This document shows, piece by piece, positions 55,968-64,000 of a stretch of DNA of 64,000 nucleotides; within the stretch, counting starts at the first letter, position 1, and every line of letters begins with the position of its first letter. The stretch spans positions 1-64,000 of the forward strand of contig CALYLX010000134.1 in NCBI GenBank assembly GCA_944990035.1. The letters run 5' to 3'. The notes under the pieces are model-generated. The model saw only the letters and a list, made by a program, of their open reading frames with translations. It made no database searches and was not told the origin of the DNA. The position numbers were made by a program, and so were the translations under genes. The DNA comes from Clitopilus passeckerianus (Eukaryota > Basidiomycota > Agaricomycetes > Agaricales > Entolomataceae).

Positions 55968-57005
55968 TCATTTGAAACTCCCAAGGGATATCGGTGTAAC
56001 CGTAGCAGGCGCAGTAAACAGTTTTGAGTTTGCAATCGGGGTGACAGGTAGGGTGGTAGGAGCCATTGGGGATCCACTTGTTGCAGCTGCTGCGAAGAGC
56101 TCAGGCGACGAGACCTCTCTTCCAGCGAGCAAGTATGCAACTCGCAGTTCCTGGGGTCAGCGAAGGAGACGACGGGTGGTGATGAGGTTTGAGGAGACGA
56201 AAGAGATGGTAAGGGTGAGCGTGGAAGCGTACTCATTTAAACCGGTCGGAGGATTGAAAAGCGTAAAGAGCTTACCTCAAAACTGTGGCCTTTAAAGGGA
56301 TCATGGCAAGTAAGGCTGAGGAATTCTTCGCCTGCAGGAATGGCAGGGTCTGGGGAAGTTGTACTTGTCGCTAGTGTAGTCGTTGAGGCCTGTAACGGTG
56401 AACGGTTCTGGGTAATGGGCTCGAATGGCATTGAGGTGACTCCTGGCGGGGGATTGCGATGGTGTCCTTTCGTCCATGCATAGTAGTGCAATTCCTGTGA
56501 TACGCGGGTCAGAATGTCAGAGCCGGAGGCGCGAAAGCTGCACAACGCATGCGTACCTCTTGGCTGAAGCAAGAGAATTTTGGTACCGAGACTATGTTCT
56601 CCAGGTACTCATTTCCGTCATATGGTATCCTTGAGAAATTTTGAGCGTCAGGTAGCAGTGTCGGCGACGTTACTTTCTCGGCTTCGCGCTCCTTCTCCTG
56701 TAGACTCTTCTCTGAGAACGGTTTGAACAGTGGTGGTAGTCCTGCCGCCTGTCGCTTTGTTTCGTCTGCTGGTTCCTCGGGCACCGGCTGTGGCAGTCTT
56801 CCTGTTGTTTGGTACGAAGCAAGGTAGTCGTCAATTCGAACTTCCTGTTACGAGAAACGAGTTGGCATCATTATTGTAGCAGTACGAATCCGGACGGTGT
56901 GGACGACGTTCAAACCTCGAAGCTTTTCGTGGTTTCGGCTTTTTCTAAGAAGCAAACCGGTAGACTCATGTACATTAACTGGTCTGCCAGCAGATTGGAA
57001 GCCAT
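55968..57005 (-). CDS. Protein with three F-x-EEL/VR motifs, nucleoporin-like
   Basis: The start at 57005 (MASNLLADQLMYMSL). Introns fall exactly inside each of three similar motifs: SFE-EVRIDDYLASYQTTGR, CFSQE-ELHYYAWTKG and HSFE-ELRVAYLLAGRE. The third leads to a Pro/Thr-rich tail (LPVTPIANSKLFTAPATVTP) and stop at 55968. The S/F-x-EELR-x-x-x-Y-x-x-G pattern is like the short motif in Nup98-type nucleoporins (SLEELRLEDY), so a nuclear-pore-associated role is possible, though no FG repeats are present. I do not recognise a named family. The protein is short (about 270 residues) and appears complete. Confidence 0.55.
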
Positions 57006-57143
57006 CGCGTCGACTCCAGGAGATGATATAGATTAGATGAAGAAAGCGCGAACCGCGTGGGCGTACAGCAATAATAGGAGAAACGAGAGGCGTGTGGGGA
57101 AAGCAAGAATCACCTGGCTAGGCGCCGATCAATGACATCCACA

Positions 57144-57226
57144 GGGCACATGGTGTAGTTGGTTATCACATCCGCTTAGCATTCAGCGCCTGCGGGGGGT
57201 GCCCGGTTCAATTCCGGGTGTGTCCA
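57144..57226 (+). tRNA. tRNA-Ala (AGC) with a 9-nt intron
   Basis: The acceptor stem GGGCACA pairs with TGTGTCC, with discriminator A at 57226. The A box reads TGGTGTAGTTGG and the B box GGTTCAATTCC. The anticodon stem TCCGC (57171-57175) pairs with GCGGG (57192-57196). The anticodon AGC is at 57178-57180, followed by A37 and a 9-base insertion (57182-57190) at the canonical tRNA intron position. The T stem is CCCGG/CCGGG. Confidence 0.9.
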
Positions 57227-57229
57227 AGC

Positions 57230-57235
57230 TTTTTT
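57230..57235 (+). terminator. RNA polymerase III oligo-T terminator
   Basis: Six T residues begin four bases after the tRNA-Ala 3' end, as expected for Pol III termination. Confidence 0.8.
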
Positions 57236-57408
57236 GCCCACCTTTCAAGTATGTATAAAACCCGGATGTGGTTCGGGTATATCCTTCAGTACAGATTTAA
57301 ATGCTTCCGTTTTCTCTGACGCAAAGGTCACATTTAACGTATAAAGGTATCGAACCAGACGTCCAAGTGACTGGGATACATGCAGGAAGTCATCCGAATC
57401 AAATTGCC

Positions 57409-58579
57409 TCACTGAGAACAGAAATGGTTGAACCACGCAACGATGCCTCGAGCAGACTCCTCTTTTGCCCAACCTGGAGAGCAATTCATGATAAGACAGT
57501 GTCCATCGCATCGGAATACGTCTGACTTACGTTCTTGTGGATTGTTCATATTTCCTCTGTTGCCAAAACCGTGTTGCACACCGGAGAAGACCTGGATATG
57601 GTATGCTGCCTTCGAGGCGACAAGTAAATCTTCAGCGCGACGACGAGAATCCAAAGGGAACGTATGATCGGTCTCTGGATTAGAATGTAAGCAATATTCC
57701 TCGGTGCCTCAATGCCTTGCTGTACCTGCGCATGACATTAACAGAGGTTCTGTGAAAAAAAATTAGTCCCGTTTCATGTATACAAGATGATGGATTGACT
57801 TACTCTTCAATTTTGTGAAGTGATCCTCGTTCAAAAAGGCTGGATGTGCAAAGGCAGCTAATCCGACGAGATGAATGAATGTACAGTCAGACGAATGATG
57901 CCGAATGGCCTACAAGCAACAACGTCGTCTGTCGTAGCTAGGTCTAGGACAAATGGTCCTCCGAAACAGTACCCTAGCCAGGTTCGTTAGTCAAGATTTT
58001 GCTTCGCTTCTTACGGAGACGAACCAACGGCACAATACTTGGCATCTGTGCCTGCACGACGTTCAGGGGTAGTCAGTCAGGAGACCCCCATGACGAGCAC
58101 ACCACCATACCATAGATCTTCTTCACTTCCTTGAGCCACTTAGGGGCATGCTGAACAGCAACTTTCATCTTAGCATCGATCCAAGCAGGTTTATCAAACC
58201 CAGGCTCGTCGTCGTGCTCCTTAACGCCATCTCCAAAAAGATAATCGATTCCGAGAACAAGGAATCCTATCCAAGAGAGAAACAGGCGGATATGCGTGCG
58301 TCAGACCACTCGTTCATATGTGTGCAAACCCGTCTAAGATGTACCATTTTGTGCAAAATAATCCTGCAGCAACTGGTTATTGATATGGATTTGGCCCCAG
58401 ATATCAGAGTAAAACAGTAAGATTTTGCGAGGGCCACTGGTTTCTTGAGCCTTGGGAGGTTCAGATATGTATGTCTGGATTCCAGCGATGTCAATCATCT
58501 TGCCAGCAGATGTACCCTCATGTTTGAAGCCTGTGAAGCAGCATTCTCCAGGAGGACCAGCGAGAACAGGTGAGGTCAT
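57409..58579 (-). CDS. Dienelactone hydrolase family protein
   Basis: A cytosolic alpha/beta hydrolase of the dienelactone hydrolase family, which opens lactone or related ester bonds. The start at 58579 gives MTSPVLAGPPGECCFTGFKH. The first exon contains ILLFYSDIWGQIHINNQ. Later exons give GIDYLFGDGV and the nucleophile elbow AVGYCFGGPF with the catalytic Cys. The acid residue is in CAETDHTFPLDSRRRAE and the catalytic His in FSGVQHGFGNRGN. A last intron joins NNPQE-RWAKEESARGIVAWFN to the stop at 57409. The full Cys-Asp-His triad is present and the length (about 250 residues) is normal. The substrate is unknown. Some family members act on aromatic degradation products. Confidence 0.85.
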
Positions 58580-59487
58580 GGTGATGGTTAAAGGGAAAGT
58601 TCAAGTTCCAGATGAAGCTCCACCGACTTCGACTGACTCGTGATCATCATAATACTTCAATTCAGAGCGTCATGAGCACTTTCGGATCTTCTCTGGGAGA
58701 ATTCGTATACAGATGAGTTACAGATGTGGAAGTGTATGATTGAGAGTGTATTTTCGGAGAGGTACATATATATCAAGTCCGAGTATTGTAGATTTCGAAG
58801 GGGAAGGGAAGAACGAGAAAGCGACGACTGGGAAGATTACGATTACAAAACTACGAGATAAGCAAGGTCGGCCAGCGACCAGGCAACAGGGCGAAATAAA
58901 CAAAAGATACTGGTACAGTCAACATAGATACGAAAAGCGAAGTGGGCCAAAGACATAGGAGCCGGTACAACACATCGAATGAGACGAGACTGTGGGGGGG
59001 AGGCTTTGTTCACATGTCTGGACTCTGAAGAGTATTCCTGGAGCCATGATTGGTGCAAATTGGTGTATACGTGGTTGCGATTCAAGCACGAGGAAAGATA
59101 TTGGGTACAAGACGATATGGCGTTGACAAAAGTCGATTCATCAGAATGATGGATATGCGTACACAGAAGGCATACATAGTGCGTGTGGTCGATAGGTGGG
59201 TGAATAATGCCGAGAGATATTGAAGAGATATTGCATGGGACATGGGGAAAGCTTGAAGTGATATTGCATGTGCATGGTGATATGAATGCGAAGTGAAAGG
59301 TGAGAGTCGATGATGGAAGCAACCTGGGACGAGAAAAGAAGGGAAATGGAGGAATATCGATACAATAGGAGATTGTGGAGTACAACAAGAACGATCCGGA
59401 GGACGAGGGGAGTCATGAAGGTTGTCCCAGAAGGAAAGGCATCGAAGCTGAAGGAAGAAAGCCCCATAGGTCCGCAGGCTTTCCAGG
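58580..59487. other. Intergenic, no gene seen
   Basis: The upstream region of the hydrolase gene and 3' flank of the Cdh1 gene. A 181-codon minus frame at 58843-59388 is rich in Ser/Cys/His/Leu with no domain and is probably a chance frame in a Cdh1 3' UTR. Confidence 0.5.
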
Positions 59488-61757
59488 CTACCTGATCAAC
59501 TTCCCCCAATCAAGTCTGCTCTCTCCTCCTCCCCTCGCTTTGGCAGGACTGCCTCCAGGACCCTTGCCATCTTTCCCATTAGCCCCAGGGAACGCGTTCC
59601 AGAATCTCAAAGTCTCGTCTCCAGCACCGGTAACAATAGTCTCTCCATCCGGGCTCATCGCCAGATAGAGCACACGATTTGTATGCCCTGTTAGCGACGC
59701 GACCATGTTGAGTGTCGGGTACTTCCAGATGCAGATTTGATTCTGGGCAGTAGTAGAAGAGAAACCGTGCGTCGAAACGAGCTCGTGCGAGGTCAAAGAC
59801 CAGATGAGGTTACAAACCTGTCAAAGGCACCGAAAATTAGTGCATATACGTAGTGCATCAAGCAAGCAAAACAGACCTGGCTCCCGGTATCCAACTCGTT
59901 CAACATGCTCCCATTGACCGTATTCCAGAATCTGATATGCTTGTCTTGTGTCCCTCCCCCGGTCGCAAGCACACCACTGACATGGGGATCCCAAGCCAGC
60001 GCTTTAACGGCAGCTGTATGCTCGTGGAACTTCCATAGGGGGACGACATCGTTTCCGTTGCCCGTGCCAGCTACACCAGTACTATTTTCACTTCCACTTG
60101 ACCCTCCAGGTGCACCCCCGAGCCTCCCCGTTCCAAGCCCGCTGCTCGCAGAGCCCGTGGACCGATGTCCAGAACCATTCCCAGCAGCTCTCCGGCTCCC
60201 TCTCAGGTCCCATATGCAGACTTTGTTGTCGTTGCCCCCGCTGGCAAGCATGGCTCCCTGAACACCTCCTCCCCCGTCTCCTCCTCCGCCGCCGCCAAAG
60301 AGCCCACCCGATCCAGAAACGGGTCCGTTACTCCACTTAAGGCCACAAACTTCTTGTCGGTGGCCTGCGCATCTTCTGAAGGGCCTTTGAGTGGGTTCTC
60401 GAACGTCTCGGTGCAAGATGTTCCGGTCTCGGGACCCGGAGGAGAGTACATGGGTGTTCCATGCTAGTGCGCCTATCCGTTGGGAGTGGGCCTGTTGGTA
60501 GGTGCGTAGTAGTTGTAGTGTAGATGCATCGTAGATATGTAGTCGGCCGTTTAAAGTGCCGACGGCAACCGTTGTTCCCTATAAGTCAAGAGAGTTAGTC
60601 GCAGAATACAGGCATGGAGGTGCATATACTAACCTTCTGTACCCAGCTAACACTGCTGACCACGTCATTGCCGTCTGAAAGGTCGCATAGTTTGCTAACC
60701 TGCGCATTATGCGCGGTCCAGAGGTACACACAACTCCCCAAGCCGACTCCGAGCACGTTCGTACTACTCCAGTCAACCAAATTGAGGTAGAAATCATCCG
60801 CCAAATCGGGGGCATCTAATACTCGATACGGTGTCTTGCATACACTTCTTAACTGACGTCGTGGCGATTCGAGTAACAGGCGTGATTCCGCTCGCACAGG
60901 GGACATAGAATAAGCTTCGTCGGTTGGATCATCCAAACGCCGTGTGGGCGTAGATGGGCCTCCGGACCCATTGCTGTTGTGTTTTGATGGGGAGTGGTAT
61001 GTGAACAGGCGGCGGCGTGTCGGAGTCGTGGGCGGGACTAGCGAGGAGGAAGAGCTTGACGCACCACCTCCACCTGAGGGAGTTGATGTAGATGCGGTCG
61101 GATTCCTAGTTGGCGATGCAGACCGATGTGGTGAGGGAGGAGTCACTTCGGTATGTAAGATTGATGTAAATATAGCATTGGCTTGTTCTGTCAACAGGAG
61201 TCAAGAAGAGTCAGCATCACGACGTTTGTGGGAGATGTAAAGAAGAGCATGTGGAAGAACTGACCTTTGAGTGCATCTGACTCGGAAGGTATGATTCTGT
61301 TCTTGGATGGGGTAGACGGGGCCCCACCGCCTTCGTCCATGAGGTGGTAGCTGGTCCTGATATCGCCAGAATCCCTAGAGGGCACAAATCGATCCCCATA
61401 GTCTATAACTCTTCCTTTGCCTTTTCCCGTTCTCGAGGGGCTAGGGAAAGGACGAGTAACGCGATTGAGGTCAATTGGCGACACCGGGCCATTGCTACTG
61501 GCTTCGGAGGTTGATGAGTTGTGATGGGATTTCAGAGAGGGAGTCGATCCTCCAAGAGGGTTGGATGTCGAAGTAGATCCTGAGGCGGGGGAGACACCAA
61601 AGATAGGGTTTACAAGCCTAGGACGCGTTCGTCGCGGTTGGTCTTCATCGTCAGTTGTGGCGGGATTGGAGGTTGAAGGACCAGTGTTTTGCGATGTAGC
61701 TTCTTTATGTGAAGCGCGTAGGCGTTTGCCAAAAGGTGAGTTCTTGAGTCCAGACAT
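59488..61757 (-). CDS. CDH1: Cdh1/Fizzy-related activator of the anaphase-promoting complex
   Basis: A WD40 coactivator that recruits substrates to the APC/C ubiquitin ligase in late mitosis and G1, acting in the nucleus and cytosol. The start at 61757 ([20 protein letters not shown]). A C-box (DRFVPSR) lies near residue 120, followed by a Ser/Pro/Thr-rich linker suited to CDK control. The WD40 entry motif [19 protein letters not shown] is typical of Cdc20/Cdh1. WD blocks include [50 protein letters not shown] and [16 protein letters not shown]. The C-terminus ends DWGKLIR, providing the IR tail that binds Cdc27/APC3. The C-box and [10 protein letters not shown] segment favour Cdh1 over Cdc20. 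Glycine- and serine-rich insertions sit within WD loops. Confidence 0.9.
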
Positions 61758-63168
61758 CTTTGTTTGTGTGTATGCGCGCTGAGAGGGCGATAGGTGGTTG
61801 TGTGGTAGATAACCGGCAACAGCGATAGTTTCTTCGAAAAATTCAATCAAATCATATGAAGCAGGACACAGCAATCCGCTTGATTCGAGAAATGGCGCGC
61901 TAAGATATTCAGATAGCCGGGATAAACGACGGCAGGGAGGGCCGCGACGACGACGAAGGAACGAAGTGTGGCGAGAACGAAGTTACGGGACACGCGCGTA
62001 AAGCTTGTGAAGAGGGAAGGGAAAGGCAAACAAAGGAACCCAAACAAAGCAAGATTCGCGTTCAGACCATGTGACTCATTAATACTCCTTACGTAATTAA
62101 CATCATCTCCATCCAGATCTTTCTAACCGAGGGTGTTTTGGAGCCAACTCTTTTCTGCTTGGAGACAGTGAAGATCGCCGTCGGCCCTGGGCTGATTGGG
62201 TTAAAAACCTCTGGTATGACGCCTGAAAACGCAAGAAAAACTGTTTTCAAGAAGGATTTTTTCTTCGTTGTGCCTTGCTTGGATGTCCTATTTTTCGGCG
62301 CTAAAATTCAGAGAAACTGACATGGCTTGCCTCGTGGCATTGAACGTGGCCTGGCACGGAGAAAACGAACAAAACCATCACATCTAGCTCTCACTAGGAC
62401 TCCATTAGGATATGATAATTTTGCATCCGCTCCTTAGATGACGGACCCCAGTCTTTCACAGAGAAGCGGCAAAGTTTGGGGCGACAGACTGTCAGCAGTT
62501 CGGCCATGTTAATGAAAATGTGTCGATCATCACGGCGACCGTGCTCCTGATAGAGGCATCCTGCACTAGAAGCTTTATCGAATGAACGTTACCCTCGCTT
62601 CGGCGTCAGTCTTTCGTCAATCTCCACCTTTCAAGTGGGCATCATCCCTGCATCATGGGGTCTGCAGGGCTCTCTCCATTCCAGCGCCACCACAGCTCGC
62701 CTTACCGTTCAACGCAAGGTTCAGCAGGGTTTGAACAAAAGTACGAAACATTTGAACTCGGTTCAAAGAACAGTGATGGGTGGAGTTCCTGGGGTGCCTT
62801 GACGGCATTGAATGACATACAATACCAGAGCATACCCCTGGTTGGATCCAACAGATCATGCTGATATCACTTGCTTCGAGTGAACGGCATTGGTGGAATG
62901 GATTCAATTGATATCACCACCTATCAGTGGGTGCGAGTACACGTGAAGATCCCTGCTTCTAGTGGATGATATCGTCTTGTGGTTCAGAACCCTAATTATC
63001 TGAGAAGCAGTTCGGGAGAGTTCCTGAAGAACACTGATGGGAGTAAATGGGCGGCGAGTGATTCCAAGAAATGATTACGATTTCGACATATACCTACATT
63101 TACAGAATGCATATTCTACCTCCAAGAATAATTCATAGATTACAGAACTCCCCTTCTGAATCATCGAG
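61758..63168. other. Intergenic, no gene seen
   Basis: 1.4 kb upstream of Cdh1 and downstream of the right-edge gene. Open frames are short (84 codons or fewer) and unrecognised. It contains the Cdh1 promoter and leader. Confidence 0.5.
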
Positions 63169-64000
63169 TCAATCAAAGTCAAGCAAATCATCCTTGACAT
63201 CATCTTCGTCGTCGAGCTCGCTCTCATCCTGCACTTCGTCATCCACCTCAATCTCCAATCTCGACCCAGGATGGATACCACAATCTGCCATGGTTAACTC
63301 CGGCTCGCAGATAAAGCGTTCTTCTTCCCCATTATCTTCAACGATCAGGAGTAGGCGGGCGCTGTGTCGATCGAGGTTAGAATCAGAATCCGCTAAGGAA
63401 GACTAGAGGTTACAAACCGTTCGTAATCCAATTCCCAACTCCTGCATGCCCCAGCAAGCACCTTCTTGACTGTATGCTTGCCACGCGTCTTGAAATCTGC
63501 CTCCTGATCGGGACCCGTGATATGAACAGTGTATCGTTCATCTGAAGTAGACATGGAGGGCTTTGGGACAGCACGAGCCGCATGGGGCGTTCTAGGAGCA
63601 CGGCGAGGCGTCGCAGTGCCATCACTGCTGCCGTCGTTCTCAGCTTTGATACCTTTCTTCCCTCGAGTTCGAGAACTAGTGTAGCCTTTGTCCACTACCG
63701 GCTCCTGGGCCTGAGGTTGAGGTTGAGGTTGAGGGATCTCCGCGATCTCTTCCTCCTCTTCGAACTCGAGCGGTGCAGGTTCTGGCAGGACCGCAGCTTT
63801 CTTCCCGGCGCCACGGCGGGATGCAGGTGTCGGCGGGATTGGTTTCTCCGGAGAGGCAGAACGACCTCGTGTGCGAGGGGTTGGTTGAGGTTGAGCAGGT
63901 TCCTTGAACGACGTTGTTCGGGTGGTAGTAAATGTGGCAGTGACCTCTTCAACATTGAGATCAACTCTGTTGGGTTTGAAACGAGAAGTCTTGCTGGAAC
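63169..64000 (-). CDS. Protein with disordered AT-hook-like linker and possible ubiquitin-like C-terminus (partial)
   Basis: The gene enters from the right edge, so its start is missing. On the minus strand it reads VDLNVEEVTATFTTTRTTS, then a Pro/Arg-rich linker with TPRTRGRSASP and TPRRAPRTP (basic, AT-hook-like) and an acidic run (EFEEEEEIAEI). The C-terminal part (YTVHITGPDQEADFKTRG, a 58-base intron, then ARLLLIVEDN, ADCGIHPGSRLEIEV) has the strand-helix-strand spacing of a ubiquitin-like fold. It is followed by an acidic tail and stop at 63169. I do not recognise the family. A nuclear role is suggested only by composition. Confidence 0.6.
63713..63734. repeat. (GAGGTT)n hexamer repeat inside the right-edge gene
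   Basis: Three and a half copies of a 6-base unit encode a Pro-Gln dipeptide run on the minus strand. A coding microsatellite in the disordered linker. Confidence 0.8.

Noticed and set aside
58843..59388. 181-codon minus-strand frame
   Set aside because: Low-complexity composition, no domain, and it lies just downstream of the Cdh1 stop, so it is probably UTR.

Overview
This is a nuclear window from a basidiomycete fungus, most likely an agaricomycete (mushroom-forming). The genes are split by many short introns of about 50-57 bases with GT...AG ends and CTNAC-like branch points. Their gene families (NACHT/NLR STAND ATPases, F-box proteins, S10 carboxypeptidases, GMC oxidoreductases, GH29 fucosidase) are typical of mushrooms. 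The assignment rests on gene structure and family content, not on a database match.

Layout. About 0-10 kb and 23-48 kb are accessory DNA rich in paralogs and broken copies. These hold two NACHT-ankyrin genes (one a decayed fragment), three serine carboxypeptidases (only the third reads cleanly), two HeLo/MLKL-like NLR-TPR genes (one intact, one a deleted pseudogene), two further NACHT genes, a GMC oxidoreductase, and an ABC ATPase with a degraded 3' copy 3 kb away. A carboxypeptidase followed by a NACHT-ankyrin gene occurs twice in opposite orientation (left on the minus strand, right on the plus strand), which points to an inverted segmental duplication. A second conserved island at 10.9-22.3 kb holds an RGG-tail protein, an F-box protein, a single-pass membrane protein and an SNM1/Artemis-type nuclease. 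From 48.4 kb onward the content is mostly conserved: the mitochondrial twin-CX9C protein CMC4, a secreted alpha-L-fucosidase, a second GMC oxidoreductase, an EELR-repeat protein, an intron-containing tRNA-Ala(AGC), a dienelactone hydrolase, the APC/C activator Cdh1, and a protein with a possible ubiquitin-like end that runs off the right edge.

How the genes relate. The NACHT/NLR genes look like a birth-and-death cluster of intracellular sensors. The NLR-TPR pair carries a predicted cell-death-type N-terminal helical domain, so a self/non-self or programmed-cell-death role is plausible but inferred. Carboxypeptidases, fucosidase and GMC enzymes suggest extracellular digestion and redox chemistry. 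The most unusual signal is a two-nucleotide microexon (AG) that both GMC paralogs need to encode the family motif NLQDH. It is flanked in each gene by two complete introns.

Limits. Exon ends were placed by eye from splice signals and paralog comparison. Several frameshifts sit in short homopolymers and may be sequence errors.
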